This document shows positions 8,480-17,162 of a DNA stretch of 39,386 bases, piece by piece. Position 1 is the stretch's first letter, and every line of letters begins with the position of its first letter. The notes under the pieces were generated by a model that saw only the letters and a program-made list of their open reading frames with translations, searched no databases and was not told the DNA's origin. Source of the stretch: an uncultured Eubacterium sp. GTDB lineage: Bacteria; Bacillota; Clostridia; Lachnospirales; Lachnospiraceae. The DNA lies in assembly GCA_905235555.1 (NCBI GenBank), contig CAJOMD010000028.1, forward strand, positions 1 to 39,386, written 5' to 3'. The translations under genes and the position numbers were made by a program.

Positions 8480-9004
8480 ATGGCTTTAGACATGGTCGTA
8501 CTTTACAAGTTAATAATAATGCACATGTTAGACAAGGTGGATTTTCCTTTGACGAATTCACAGATTACGCAGTTCTTTACTGAGAATGAGTACACAAACT
8601 ATTTCACAGTGCAGAAGTGTTTGAATGAGTTGATAGAGGCGGGATTTGTTTTCTCAAATGAAAACAGAAATACCACTTACTATCACTTGAGTGCAGAGGG
8701 TAGAGAGAGTTTGAAGTTTTTTGAGAATAAGATTTCTAACTCTATCGTGGATGAGGTTGATATGTATTTGATTGAAAACAAATACGAGCTTCGTAACGAA
8801 ATAGGAACCACATCTGATTACTATCAGGCATCAAACGGAGATTACATAGTTCACTGCCAAGTTAAAGAAGGTGACGGAACACTAATCGAGATAAATGTAG
8901 CGGCACCGGACAGAGAAACAGCTTCTCATATGTGTGGCGCATTTGATACAAAAGATAACAGTCAGGAAATTTATCAATACATAATTGAAAAGCTGGGTAA
9001 ATAA
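8480..9004 (+). CDS. DUF4364 family protein, winged-helix-like regulator
   Basis: This 174-aa protein matches the DUF4364 family common in Clostridia. The N-terminal part (VVLYKLIIMHMLDKVDFPLTNSQITQFF, then a second helix pair and a YYHLSAEGRESL wing) has the pattern of a winged-helix DNA-binding domain similar to PadR/MarR types. The C-terminal part is mixed alpha/beta with no motif I recognise. I chose the ATG at 8480, three bases after the engB stop, with GAGGAT as ribosome binding site; an upstream in-frame start at 8465 lacks one. The conserved position between engB and rho is typical of the order I expect here. DNA targets are unknown. Confidence 0.75.
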   Translation: MALDMVVLYKLIIMHMLDKVDFPLTNSQITQFFTENEYTNYFTVQKCLNELIEAGFVFSNENRNTTYYHLSAEGRESLKFFENKISNSIVDEVDMYLIENKYELRNEIGTTSDYYQASNGDYIVHCQVKEGDGTLIEINVAAPDRETASHMCGAFDTKDNSQEIYQYIIEKLGK

Positions 9005-9019
9005 CCCGAAGGAGTTAAT

Positions 9020-10312
9020 ATGAAAGAAAAATTATCAGCTCTACCAGTAAGCGAATTAAGAGAGATAGCAAAAGAAAAAGGAATAAAAGGTGTATCCACC
9101 CTTCGCAAGCAGCAGTTAGTAGATATGCTAGCTGAGCTTGATTCGAAAGAAGATGGAGTCGCTCACAAAGATGAAGTGCCTAACGAAAATGGCGAGACTA
9201 CCACAGGCATATTGGAAGTTTGCCAGGATGGTTACGGATTCTTAAGATCTGACAACTATTTGTCGGGCGATGAAGATGTGTATGTTGCGCAGTCACAGAT
9301 TAGAAGATTTAGACTTAAGACTGGTGACTATGTGACTGGTCGTGTTCGTCCTAAGAGAGAAGGAGAGAACTTTGGCGCTATCTACTATGTGGATCAGGTG
9401 AACGGTGAAAGTTTGGATAAGGTTATAAACAGGCCGAACTTTGATAATCTAACACCAGTCTTTCCGAATGAGAGAATTTCATTAGAGACAGATGGACATA
9501 GTATCGCCATGAGAATGGTCGATTTGATTTGTCCTATTGGTAAAGGCCAAAGAGGTATGATTGTTTCACCTCCTAAGGCAGGTAAAACTACACTTTTAAA
9601 AGAGACAGCAAAAGCAGTGCTTAAGAATAATCCGGAGATGGAAATTATTATTCTTTTGATAGATGAAAGACCTGAGGAAGTTACTGATATTAAAGAAGCT
9701 ATTCAGGGAGATAACGTAGAAGTTATTCACTCAACATTTGACGAAAGACCAGAACATCACAAAAAAGTATCGGAGATGGTGCTTGAGCGTGCAAAGAGAT
9801 TGGTTGAGCACGGTAAAGACGTAATAATTCTACTTGATAGTATTACACGACTTGCTAGAGCTTACAACTTAACAGTAAACGCTAGTGGTAGAACATTATC
9901 TGGTGGTTTGGATCCAGCAGCACTACATATGCCTAAGAAGTTCTTTGGCGCAGCCAGAACTATGAGAGAGGGCGGAAGTCTTACAGTGCTAGCTACAGCA
10001 TTAGTGGATACAGGAAGTAAGATGGACGATGTAGTATACGAGGAATTTAAGGGTACTGGTAATATGGAACTTGTTCTTGATAGAGCACTTTCTGAGAGAA
10101 GACTATTCCCGGCTATAGATATTGCAAAATCTAGCACTAGAAGAGAAGATTTGCTATTGTCAGATGATGAAATCTTTGCAGCTAACTTCATTAGAAAAGA
10201 GATGAGTGGCATGAGAAAAGAAGAAGCATTGGAGCAGATTGTGGACACTTTTGCTAAGACTAAAAATAACGACGAATTCGTGCAGAGAGTAAAAGCTATA
10301 GCTAAAAAATAA
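9020..10312 (+). CDS. rho: Transcription termination factor Rho
   Basis: This 430-aa protein has an N-terminal SAP-like helical segment (1-45) and an OB-fold primary RNA-binding site beginning [14 protein letters not shown] (63-76). The RecA-type motor carries Walker [10 protein letters not shown] (183-191) and the conserved [12 protein letters not shown]. The Q and R loops and [11 protein letters not shown] are also present. It lacks the long insertion seen in some Actinobacteria and Clostridia. It is a hexameric RNA translocase that ends untranslated transcripts. GAAGGAG precedes the start. No intrinsic terminator follows the gene, and the next gene has its own promoter. Confidence 0.97.
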   Translation: MKEKLSALPVSELREIAKEKGIKGVSTLRKQQLVDMLAELDSKEDGVAHKDEVPNENGETTTGILEVCQDGYGFLRSDNYLSGDEDVYVAQSQIRRFRLKTGDYVTGRVRPKREGENFGAIYYVDQVNGESLDKVINRPNFDNLTPVFPNERISLETDGHSIAMRMVDLICPIGKGQRGMIVSPPKAGKTTLLKETAKAVLKNNPEMEIIILLIDERPEEVTDIKEAIQGDNVEVIHSTFDERPEHHKKVSEMVLERAKRLVEHGKDVIILLDSITRLARAYNLTVNASGRTLSGGLDPAALHMPKKFFGAARTMREGGSLTVLATALVDTGSKMDDVVYEEFKGTGNMELVLDRALSERRLFPAIDIAKSSTRREDLLLSDDEIFAANFIRKEMSGMRKEEALEQIVDTFAKTKNNDEFVQRVKAIAKK

Positions 10313-10337
10313 CCCGTTTTTAGCTTCAAAATACTTC

Positions 10338-10366
10338 TTGCATAGATAGTACTCCTATGCTATAAT
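10338..10366 (+). promoter_or_regulatory. Promoter of rpmE
   Basis: TTGCAT (10338-10343) and TATAAT (10361-10366) are 17 bp apart, and TGC immediately precedes the -10 (extended type). The predicted start near 10373 leaves a leader of about 98 nt. Confidence 0.75.
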
Positions 10367-10372
10367 TATTTG

Positions 10373-10470
10373 GCTATTGAATTGTCGAACTAAGTTCGGG
10401 ATATTCGATATTTCAAGGCAAACAATTGGCATAAGCCAAAATACATATATTATTCGAAGAGGTGAAAAAA
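10373..10470 (+). promoter_or_regulatory. Structured 5' leader of rpmE, possible L31 autoregulatory element
   Basis: The leader contains short hairpins CGAAC-TAA-GTTCG and TTGGC-ATAA-GCCAA before the GAGGTG ribosome binding site. L31 leader RNAs that bind the ribosomal protein are known in Firmicutes. I cannot show that this one fits that family without a covariance search. Confidence 0.35.
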
Positions 10471-10671
10471 ATGAGAAAAGGAATTCATCCAGAATACCAT
10501 GAAGCGAAAGTTACATGTAACTGTGGTAACACATTTGTAACTGGCTCTACTAAGGAAGATATTCACGTGGAAATTTGTTCACAGTGTCATCCTTTCTATA
10601 CAGGACAGCAGAAGGCTGTTACAGCTCGTGGTAGAGTTGACCAGTTCAATAAGAAGTATGGTATCAAATAA
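10471..10671 (+). CDS. rpmE: 50S ribosomal protein L31, zinc-binding type
   Basis: This 66-aa protein matches bacterial L31. The zinc ligands are C16, C18, C36 and C39 (CNC and CSQC), so this is the zinc-containing C+ form and not the YtiA-like C- form. The C-terminal [11 protein letters not shown] is a family hallmark. I chose the ATG at 10471, because an upstream in-frame GTG lies within the GAGGTG ribosome binding site. A strong terminator follows, so rpmE is a single-gene unit. Confidence 0.97.
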   Translation: MRKGIHPEYHEAKVTCNCGNTFVTGSTKEDIHVEICSQCHPFYTGQQKAVTARGRVDQFNKKYGIK

Positions 10672-10683
10672 GATTAAAGATTA

Positions 10684-10718
10684 CGGGTTGAGATATTTTC
10701 TCAACCCATTTTCTTTTT
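10684..10718 (+). terminator. Rho-independent terminator after rpmE
   Basis: GGGTTGAGA and TCTCAACCC form a 9-bp stem around TATTT, followed by a T-rich tract (ATTTTCTTTTT). Confidence 0.9.
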
Positions 10719-10740
10719 AATATCCCTAAGGAGCTATTAG

Positions 10741-11796
10741 ATGAACAAAAGACTACCTTGTTCAGGCATTGGTGGACAAGCCGTGCTTGAAGGAATAATG
10801 ATGAGAAATGAAAATAAATATTCAGTGGCAGTCAGAACAGAGGGTGAAATAAACTGTCAGGTTGGACAGCGTAAAGATATATCTGAAAAAACTGTTTTTG
10901 CCAGAATACCATTTGTTAGAGGTATTTTTAAACTTTTTGATTCTATGATTTTAGGTATTAGAGCGCTCACATATTCTTCGCAGTTTTTGGAAGAGGAAGA
11001 AGTGGAGCCAGATAAGTTTGAGTCATGGTTAAATAGAAAGTTTGGCGAGAGAGCAGAAAAGATCATCATTGGATTTACCATTGCTATTTCTGTTATTTTG
11101 GCGATAGCTCTATTTATGATACTTCCTTTGTTTATAGCGGACATTATGGAAAGACATATCTCATGGGTTACAAAGCAGAGAGTGCCTATTATCGAGGGCG
11201 TTTTAAAGGTTATTATTTTTGTCGTCTACTTGATGTTAACAGCTTTGCTCAAAGATATTAAAAGAACATATATGTACCATGGTGCAGAGCATAAATGCAT
11301 CAACTGCATTGAGACAGGAAAAGAGTTAAATGTAGATAATGTTAGAAGCAGTTCTAGATTCCATAAGAGATGTGGAACAAGTTTCTTGTTTGTAATCATT
11401 CTTATAAGTATTATTATTTTCTTGTTAGTTAGACCTGAAAACATCTTCTTAAGATATGCCATTAGAGTTCTTTTAGTTCCAGTAATTGCTGGCTTGTCGT
11501 ATGAGTTCATTAGATTGGCAGGAACAAAGGATAATCTGTTTGTGAATATTTTAAGTAAACCAGGTCTTTTAATGCAAAGAATTACTACAAGAGAACCTTC
11601 TGACGATATGATTGAAGTGGCAATTGAGGCTACAGAAGCTGTATTTGATTGGGAAGCCTATCTAGAAGATAATGGCATCGAAGTTAGACCAAAAGTAAAA
11701 CCTACTCCTAGATCTCAGTCATATGTTAGGCCTGAACCTCATGATTTGCCAAAAAGAGACAATAATACAGGATCAGGATTCAATTGGAAATTTTAG
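10741..11796 (+). CDS. DUF1385 (YqhQ-like) integral membrane protein
   Basis: This 351-aa protein opens with the DUF1385 signature GGQAVLEGIMMRNENKYSVA (residues 12-31). It has about four predicted membrane helices (around IIIGFTIAISVILAIALF, VIIFVVYLMLTALL, FLFVIILISIIIFLL and VLLVPVIAGLSYEFI). The YHGAEHK motif near residue 179 is followed by Cys-rich CINC and a conserved RFHKRCGTSF, suggesting a metal or cofactor site; this is inference. The C-terminal 40 residues are Pro-rich and polar. The function of YqhQ proteins is not known to me. It overlaps prmC by 13 nt, so the two are translationally coupled. CTAAGGAG precedes the start. Confidence 0.88.
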   Translation: MNKRLPCSGIGGQAVLEGIMMRNENKYSVAVRTEGEINCQVGQRKDISEKTVFARIPFVRGIFKLFDSMILGIRALTYSSQFLEEEEVEPDKFESWLNRKFGERAEKIIIGFTIAISVILAIALFMILPLFIADIMERHISWVTKQRVPIIEGVLKVIIFVVYLMLTALLKDIKRTYMYHGAEHKCINCIETGKELNVDNVRSSSRFHKRCGTSFLFVIILISIIIFLLVRPENIFLRYAIRVLLVPVIAGLSYEFIRLAGTKDNLFVNILSKPGLLMQRITTREPSDDMIEVAIEATEAVFDWEAYLEDNGIEVRPKVKPTPRSQSYVRPEPHDLPKRDNNTGSGFNWKF

Positions 11797-12623
11797 TTAG
11801 AGATTTTGTAAAAGAAAATACAGATAAACTTGATGCGGCTGGTATTTCAGACGCATCAGTTGATATATGGCTTCTTTTGGAATACTTTACAGATATTAAA
11901 AAAAGTGAGTACTTTGCAAATCAAAATATGCAGATTGGCAAAGTACATGCCAAGCAAGTAGAAGAAGCAGTTAAAAAGCGAATTAACCACATTCCACTTC
12001 AACAGATAATAGGACAGACTCAGTTTATGGGACTTACATTTAAAGTAAATGAGAACGTTCTGATTCCTAGATTTGATACTGAAATTTTGGTGGATGAAGT
12101 TGTTAAGTATGTGGGTGATGATTTTTTTAAAGTTCTAGATATGTGTACTGGTTCTGGATGTATTGCGATTACTATCAGTTATATGTGCGATAATCTAGCA
12201 GTGACAGCATCTGATATTTCAAAGGATGCACTAGATGTTGCGAAAGAAAATAATACACTTAATCAGACAGATGTTACTTTTGTAGAGTCGGATTTGTTTG
12301 AAAAGATAGAAGGAAAGTTTGATGTGATAGTCTCCAATCCTCCATACATTAGAACAAAAGATATCGAAAGTTTGGACGAGGAAGTAAAAATGCACGATCC
12401 TCATTTAGCATTAGATGGTGGAGAGAGTGGTTTGGACTTTTACCAAACAATAATTACACAAGCAAAGGATTATTTAAATGAGAATGGAATGATCTTTTTC
12501 GAGATTGGTTTTGACCAAGCCGAAGAAGTTTCAAATATACTAAAGGAAAACGGCTATAAAAATATAGTCGTGAAGAAGGATTTAGCGATGAATGACAGAG
12601 TAATTTACGCAAAGAAAGGTTAG
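11784..12623 (+). CDS. prmC: PrmC, release-factor glutamine N5-methyltransferase
   Basis: This 279-aa protein methylates the Gln of the GGQ loop in peptide release factors using SAM. The N-terminal helical domain ends with NHIPLQQIIGQTQFMGL. The SAM site is in LDMCTGSGCIAI, and the glutamine-binding NPPY is at residues 185-188 (SNPPYI). The start I accept is TTG at 11784, inside the end of the DUF1385 gene, with a weak AGGAT upstream. Translation probably depends on coupling. Its substrate RF1 is encoded 54 nt downstream, the usual arrangement. Lone TATAAT at 12633-12638 in the gap has no -35 partner. Confidence 0.95.
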   Translation: MEILVRDFVKENTDKLDAAGISDASVDIWLLLEYFTDIKKSEYFANQNMQIGKVHAKQVEEAVKKRINHIPLQQIIGQTQFMGLTFKVNENVLIPRFDTEILVDEVVKYVGDDFFKVLDMCTGSGCIAITISYMCDNLAVTASDISKDALDVAKENNTLNQTDVTFVESDLFEKIEGKFDVIVSNPPYIRTKDIESLDEEVKMHDPHLALDGGESGLDFYQTIITQAKDYLNENGMIFFEIGFDQAEEVSNILKENGYKNIVVKKDLAMNDRVIYAKKG

Positions 12624-12677
12624 CTGGTTAAATATAATAGTGCAACCATTAATTAACAGATTGAAAGGAAAAGTATT

Positions 12678-13745
12678 ATGTTTGACAAGTTAGAAGCGAT
12701 TGTGGAGAGATTTAACGAAATAAACGAACAGCTTACTAAGCCGGAAGTAGTTAATGATCAAAACAAGTATAGAAAATTGATGAAAGAACAAAGTGACCTC
12801 GAGCCAATAGTCGAGGCTTTTGAAGAGTACAAAAAATGCAAAGAGACTATTGATGAGAGTTTAATGATTCTAGATGAAGAAACTGATGACGATATAAAAG
12901 ACCTCGCCAAAGAAGAAATGAACGAGGCAAAGGAACGTCAGACGCAGTTAGAAGATGAACTAAAGATTTTACTCCTTCCTAAAGATGAAAATGATGACAA
13001 GAACGTAGTGGTGGAGATTCGTGGCGGAGCAGGCGGAGATGAAGCTGCATTATTTGCTGCGGAACTATACAGAATGTACTGTATGTATGCTGACAATATG
13101 GGATGGAAGACTGAGCTTATCTCGCTAAATGAAAATGGAGTGGGAGGATTTAAGGAAGTAGTCTTTATGGTAAATGGTAATGGAGCCTACTCAAAACTTA
13201 AGTATGAGAGTGGAGTTCACCGTGTACAGAGAATACCTGTTACTGAGTCGGGCGGACGTATTCACACATCTACAGCCACTGTAGCCGTAATGCCAGAGGC
13301 GGAGGATGTGGATGTTGAGATCGATATGAATGATTGCCGTTTTGATGTGTTTAGAGCATCAGGAAATGGCGGACAGTGTGTAAATACTACAGATTCAGCT
13401 GTCAGACTTACACATATCCCTACAGGAATCGTTATTTCATGTCAGGATGAAAAGTCTCAGCTTAAAAATAAGGATAAGGCTTTGAAGGTGCTTAGAGCTA
13501 GACTATATGAATTAGAGTGTCAGAAAAAGCAAGATGAGGAATCTGCAGCTAGAAAGAGTCAGATAGGTTCAGGCGATAGATCGGAAAAGATTAGAACATA
13601 CAACTTCCCACAGGGACGTGTTACAGATCACAGAATTAAACTTACATCACACAGATTAGAGCAAATTCTAAATGGTGATATTGATGAGTTGATTGATGGA
13701 TGTATAGCAGCAGACCAGGCGGCAAAATTAGCACAGGTAGAATAG
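12678..13745 (+). CDS. prfA: Peptide chain release factor 1 (RF1)
   Basis: This 355-aa protein is the full RF1 length. The stop-codon recognition motif is PVT (residues 187-189 in [13 protein letters not shown]), a valid variant of the RF1 P-x-T. The catalytic GGQ is at 231-233 in [15 protein letters not shown], and Q233 is the methylation target of PrmC. It reads UAA and UAG in the ribosomal A site and triggers peptide release. GAAAGGA precedes the start. No terminator separates it from the next gene, but a promoter-like element does. Confidence 0.97.
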   Translation: MFDKLEAIVERFNEINEQLTKPEVVNDQNKYRKLMKEQSDLEPIVEAFEEYKKCKETIDESLMILDEETDDDIKDLAKEEMNEAKERQTQLEDELKILLLPKDENDDKNVVVEIRGGAGGDEAALFAAELYRMYCMYADNMGWKTELISLNENGVGGFKEVVFMVNGNGAYSKLKYESGVHRVQRIPVTESGGRIHTSTATVAVMPEAEDVDVEIDMNDCRFDVFRASGNGGQCVNTTDSAVRLTHIPTGIVISCQDEKSQLKNKDKALKVLRARLYELECQKKQDEESAARKSQIGSGDRSEKIRTYNFPQGRVTDHRIKLTSHRLEQILNGDIDELIDGCIAADQAAKLAQVE

Positions 13746-13757
13746 TTGCTTAATTTT

Positions 13758-13766
13758 TGGTAGAAT
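13758..13766 (+). promoter_or_regulatory. Extended -10 promoter for the cpsB-C-D module
   Basis: TGG-TAGAAT is an extended -10 without a matching -35, 34 nt before the cpsB start. Confidence 0.4.
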
Positions 13767-13800
13767 GATATTGGATTATGGGATTTAGGAGGACGCTTTA

Positions 13801-14529
13801 ATGAAGGGGTTTACGGATATTCATAATCACATTCTTTTTGGGGTGGATGATGGAGCAGAATCCATTGAAAAATCCATCGAAATGATTGGTGAGGAATACA
13901 AACAGGGGGCTAGAAATCTTATTTTAACCCCTCATTATGATGAGGAAAGTTTTAATCTTTCGGTTGAGAGATGGAACAGTCATTTTGCAAAAGTACAGGC
14001 TTTGGCTGAGGAAAAATATCCTGATATAAAACTGTATCTAGGCAATGAAGTCTTGTTGTGTAATGATATGGTCGAAAAGTTAAATGCTGGAAAGATTTTG
14101 ACGATGGCGGGTAGTAGATATGTGCTAATCGAGTTTTATCCGATAGAAGACTACGGTGTTATTGAAAGAGCTTTAAGCCAGTTAGTTAATGGCGGATATA
14201 TTCCAATCATTGCTCACTGTGAAAGATATAAAGCTTTCAGGAAAAAAATTGGAACTATAAACAAAGTGAATTTAAACCATGTGGTAGAAATGGGATGTTA
14301 CCTTCAAGTAAATGCTACATCGGTATATAGAGAAGATAGAAAGTTTGTCGCAAAGTTGATAGAAAACGAGATGTTACACCTTGTGGGAACAGATGCTCAT
14401 TCAGTTAGACAACGTGGCATTCATTGGAAGAAATGTATTGATCTTCTTCAGACAAAATATGGAGAGAGATATGTTGAGTGGCTATTAGTAAGAAATCCAG
14501 AGATGATTATTTCAGGAGAATACATTTAA
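13801..14529 (+). CDS. cpsB: CpsB/YwqE-type protein-tyrosine phosphatase (PHP family)
   Basis: This 242-aa protein has the metal-binding motifs of the PHP fold: DIHNHILFGVDDG (H8, H10), TPHY, a mid-protein Glu in GNEVLL, AHCERY and GTDAHS near the C-terminus. Members are Mn-dependent tyrosine phosphatases that remove phosphate from the Tyr-rich tail of the partner BY-kinase (CpsD) and thereby tune capsule or exopolysaccharide export. The kinase adaptor and kinase follow immediately. TAGGAGGA precedes the ATG. The assignment of family is firm, and the actual polysaccharide is not indicated here. Confidence 0.9.
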   Translation: MKGFTDIHNHILFGVDDGAESIEKSIEMIGEEYKQGARNLILTPHYDEESFNLSVERWNSHFAKVQALAEEKYPDIKLYLGNEVLLCNDMVEKLNAGKILTMAGSRYVLIEFYPIEDYGVIERALSQLVNGGYIPIIAHCERYKAFRKKIGTINKVNLNHVVEMGCYLQVNATSVYREDRKFVAKLIENEMLHLVGTDAHSVRQRGIHWKKCIDLLQTKYGERYVEWLLVRNPEMIISGEYI

Positions 14530-14544
14530 TCGAAAGGAAAAGAC

Positions 14545-15348
14545 ATGGGAGAACAAAACAACAGAAATGAAATAGAGATAGACCTACGTGGTTTGCTCTC
14601 AACTATTCTGAACAGATTGACTATTATCATTTTGGTAGGAATACTTGTGGGTGGTATTGCTTTTGCATATACCCAGTTCTTTATTACACCACAGTATATT
14701 TCTACTACTAAAGTGTATATCTTGAGCAGACAAGACCCTAATCAAAGTGGTTTAACATCTAGTGATTTAGCATTTGCCTCAGATCTTGCTAATGACTATC
14801 AAGTGTTGCTAACCAGTGAGCCGGTTCTTAGCAAAGTTAAAGATGACTTAAAACTCGATTTAACTGTTGGACAGTTGGCAGGAATGGTATCAGTAGAGTT
14901 GGAAGAGGATACGCGTATTCTTGATATTAAGGTTTCGAGTCCTGAACCTAAGCTATCAAAGAAGATTGCAGACAAAGTGAGAGATGTCGCAAATGAAAAG
15001 ACAAAAGAAGTGATGGAGGGCGTAGAGGCTGTTAACCCTGTTGACGAGGCCACACTACCTAGAGTCCCTTCTAGTCCACATGTTGAGAAAAATACAATGC
15101 TTGGCTTTATCATTGGGTTTGGTTTGGCTCTACTTGTAGTTATCTTGATGTTTGTGCTAGATGACACTATTAAAACTCCTGATGATATAGAAAAGAAACT
15201 TGGTGTATCCGTTTTGGCTTCTATTCCGCTTAAGAGTTCAAGAAGCAAGGGCTATGGTTATGGATATGGTTACGGCTATGGATATGGAAGTACTAAAAAG
15301 AAAAAAGATTCATCAGATGATGAAAATACCACAGAGGGAAAGGAGTAA
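14545..15348 (+). CDS. cpsC: Wzz/CpsC-type membrane adaptor of the BY-kinase
   Basis: This 267-aa protein has a short cytosolic N-terminus, a membrane helix (about 24-46), an external Wzz-type domain (about 50-180) with the pre-helix Pro-rich VPSSPHVEK, and a second membrane helix (about 186-206). The intracellular tail contains IKTPDDIEKKLGVSVLASIP, the usual kinase-contact region. Members set polymer chain length and activate the cytosolic kinase. The tail then has six GY repeats (residues 236-248) followed by STKKKK and an acidic end. Such a Tyr-Gly run is normally a feature of the kinase and not the adaptor. CGAAAGGA lies before the start, and cpsD begins 6 nt after its stop. Confidence 0.88.
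   Translation: MGEQNNRNEIEIDLRGLLSTILNRLTIIILVGILVGGIAFAYTQFFITPQYISTTKVYILSRQDPNQSGLTSSDLAFASDLANDYQVLLTSEPVLSKVKDDLKLDLTVGQLAGMVSVELEEDTRILDIKVSSPEPKLSKKIADKVRDVANEKTKEVMEGVEAVNPVDEATLPRVPSSPHVEKNTMLGFIIGFGLALLVVILMFVLDDTIKTPDDIEKKLGVSVLASIPLKSSRSKGYGYGYGYGYGYGSTKKKKDSSDDENTTEGKE
15250..15288 (+). repeat. In-frame GGNTAT tandem repeat in the cpsC tail
   Basis: A 6-bp unit (GGN-TAT/TAC) is repeated six times and ends with an extra GGA, encoding alternating Gly and Tyr. Length change by slippage would keep frame and change the number of tyrosines. Confidence 0.8.
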
Positions 15349-15354
15349 GGTTAT

Positions 15355-16074
15355 ATGTTAAACATTAATTTAGAGAAGATATCTGATTTAGATTTTAAGA
15401 CAAGAGAAGCATATAAGACACTTAGAACCAATGTTCAATTCTGTGGTGATGATGTGAAACTTATTTCGCTAACTAGTTCAGTTCCTAATGAAGGAAAATC
15501 AATGGTGGCATTTAACCTAGCAGTTTCAATGGCTGAGGGTGGAAGTAAAGTATTATTTATCGATGCCGACCTTAGAAAATCAGTATTGATTGGGCGTTAC
15601 AAAATTAATAAAGCAATTAAAGGTCTAACTCATTATCTTTCAGGAGTTGAGAGATTAGACAGCATTAGATATAGAACAAATATTGATAATCTTGATATGA
15701 TTCTATCTGGTCCAGTCCCTCCAAATCCAGCGGAGCTTTTGGATAATGAAAGATTTACAGAGATGCTTAGACTAACAAGAAATGCATATGATTATGTTAT
15801 TATAGATACACCACCTATTGGACAAGTAATTGACCCGGCTATTGTGGCACAACAGACAGATGGAGTTATATTCTTGATTTCACAGGCTAATGTAAGTTAC
15901 AAATATGTCCAAAAACAGATTGAGCAGCTAAAGAAATCGGGATGTAGATTACTAGGAGCAGTGCTTAACAAGGTGGATCCAGACGGTAAGGGCGCCTACT
16001 ATAGTGGCTACTATGGCAAATACTACAAGCGTGGTTATGGTTATGGATACGGTTCAGAGAATTATTATAAATAA
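15355..16074 (+). CDS. cpsD: CpsD-type bacterial tyrosine kinase
   Basis: This 239-aa cytosolic protein is a P-loop BY-kinase. It shows Walker A SSVPNEGKS (41-49), Walker A' VLFIDADLRKS (66-76) and Walker B DYVIIDTPP. The C-terminal autophosphorylation cluster spans residues 213-239 and holds 11 tyrosines among 27 residues, including GYGYGYG. Separate kinase and adaptor polypeptides are the Firmicutes arrangement. Autophosphorylation cycles, reversed by CpsB, control polymer synthesis and export. GGAGTAAGG precedes the ATG. A terminator closes the module, so no glycosyltransferase or polymerase genes are co-transcribed. Confidence 0.92.
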   Translation: MLNINLEKISDLDFKTREAYKTLRTNVQFCGDDVKLISLTSSVPNEGKSMVAFNLAVSMAEGGSKVLFIDADLRKSVLIGRYKINKAIKGLTHYLSGVERLDSIRYRTNIDNLDMILSGPVPPNPAELLDNERFTEMLRLTRNAYDYVIIDTPPIGQVIDPAIVAQQTDGVIFLISQANVSYKYVQKQIEQLKKSGCRLLGAVLNKVDPDGKGAYYSGYYGKYYKRGYGYGYGSENYYK

Positions 16075-16090
16075 TAATTAATATCAAAGA

Positions 16091-16120
16091 TGCCTATGTT
16101 TTAACTGCATAGGTGTTTTT
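16091..16120 (+). terminator. Rho-independent terminator after cpsD
   Basis: CCTATG and CATAGG form the stem core, extended by wobble pairs, and TTTTT follows at 16116-16120. Confidence 0.75.
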
Positions 16121-16135
16121 GACTATTAGTGGAAG

Positions 16136-16882
16136 ATGGAGTTTTGTGTGGCCAAAATAAATGAATTTACAGCTAAATATGAAATAGCAGGCTTAAAGGT
16201 TTTAATGACCACTTACTTTGACAGAACTAGAGAATTAGCCAGAGACTATTTGGCAAAGACTGAGTGGGATGAGCCTGACCATGAAATAATATTCGACCGC
16301 AACTACTATGAAGAAAACAAAAATGATTTTCCTCCAGGTGCTTCCAGTGAAGATATGGAGTACATCTTTACAGGGGAATACTTTCACAGGTTGATACTTG
16401 ACCATAATGGACTAATGCTTCATTCATCAGCTGTAGTGGTAGATGGATATGCATATTTGTTTTCGGCTGACAGTGGAATAGGTAAGTCCACACACACAAA
16501 TCTTTGGCTTGAAAAGTTTGGCGACAAAGCTTTTATCATAAATGACGATAAGCCAGCCATCAGAAAAATAGATGGAGAGTGGTATGTGTATGGCACACCT
16601 TGGTGTGGGAAACACAACACTAATAAAAATGCGAAAGCCAAGTTAGGAGCCATAATGTTCCTAGAAAGAAGCGAGAACAATTGGATAGAGACTGAAAACA
16701 TTAATGATGCTATTCCAAAAGTATTTAAACAGACTACTAGAAAACTTTATTTGGAAGAATATATGGACAAATTGTTATCTAACATAGAAGAATTGCTTAA
16801 AGAAACACCATTGTACAAAATGGGTTGTGATATATCTGAAGATGCGGTGGATATGGCGTATGAGAATATCAGGAGAGTTTAG
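16136..16882 (+). CDS. HPr-kinase-like (PEP carboxykinase-fold) protein of a PqqD cassette
   Basis: This 248-aa protein has a P-loop SADSGIGKSTHT (110-121) and a paired acidic motif IINDDKPAI (134-142), as in HPr kinase/phosphorylase and PEPCK-like folds. Later it has GTPWCGKH (153-160). It lacks the HprK N-terminal domain and is not next to ptsH, so it is unlikely to phosphorylate HPr. Similar stand-alone proteins occur beside PqqD-like proteins in peptide-modification clusters, and a homologue phosphorylates a Ser in paeninodin-type lasso peptides. The substrate here is unknown. The start is uncertain: the ATG at 16136 has a poor ribosome binding site, while an in-frame GTG at 16148 has GGAG at 16138-16141. 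Its stop abuts the PqqD-like gene. Confidence 0.8.
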   Translation: MEFCVAKINEFTAKYEIAGLKVLMTTYFDRTRELARDYLAKTEWDEPDHEIIFDRNYYEENKNDFPPGASSEDMEYIFTGEYFHRLILDHNGLMLHSSAVVVDGYAYLFSADSGIGKSTHTNLWLEKFGDKAFIINDDKPAIRKIDGEWYVYGTPWCGKHNTNKNAKAKLGAIMFLERSENNWIETENINDAIPKVFKQTTRKLYLEEYMDKLLSNIEELLKETPLYKMGCDISEDAVDMAYENIRRV

Positions 16883-17146
16883 ATGAAGATTAAAGAAGGA
16901 TATATTCTAAGAAATGTAGCGGGATCATTTGTCGTTGTTCCGATAGGAGAGGCAGTATCAGAGTTCAATGGAATGATGAATCTAAATGACACAGGTGCAT
17001 TTCTATTTGAAAAATTGATAGAAGGTATAAGCAGAGATGACTTGATTAGTGCGCTTACAGATGAATATGATGTGGATGCTAAGACTGCATCAAAGGATGT
17101 AGATGCCTTTATAGAAAAAGTAAAAGAACAAGATTTATTTGAATAA
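16883..17146 (+). CDS. PqqD family protein (RiPP recognition element-like)
   Basis: This 87-aa protein has the PqqD pattern: an N-terminal beta part (GYILRNVAGSFVVVPIG), the central LNDTGAFLFEKLIEG, and a three-helix winged segment ending DVDAFIEKVKEQDLF. In peptide-maturation systems this fold grips the leader peptide and delivers it to a modifying enzyme. Here it stands alone, starts directly after the TAG of the kinase-like gene (AGGAG at 16871) and is followed 16 nt later by an exporter. No precursor peptide or radical SAM enzyme is adjacent. The binding partner is therefore unknown and may be encoded elsewhere. Confidence 0.85.
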   Translation: MKIKEGYILRNVAGSFVVVPIGEAVSEFNGMMNLNDTGAFLFEKLIEGISRDDLISALTDEYDVDAKTASKDVDAFIEKVKEQDLFE

Positions 17147-17162
17147 ATAAGGAGCACATAAC

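Noticed and set aside
9862-10329. 155-codon minus-strand frame opposite rho
   Set aside because: Shadow of the rho coding frame with low-complexity Ser/Leu composition.
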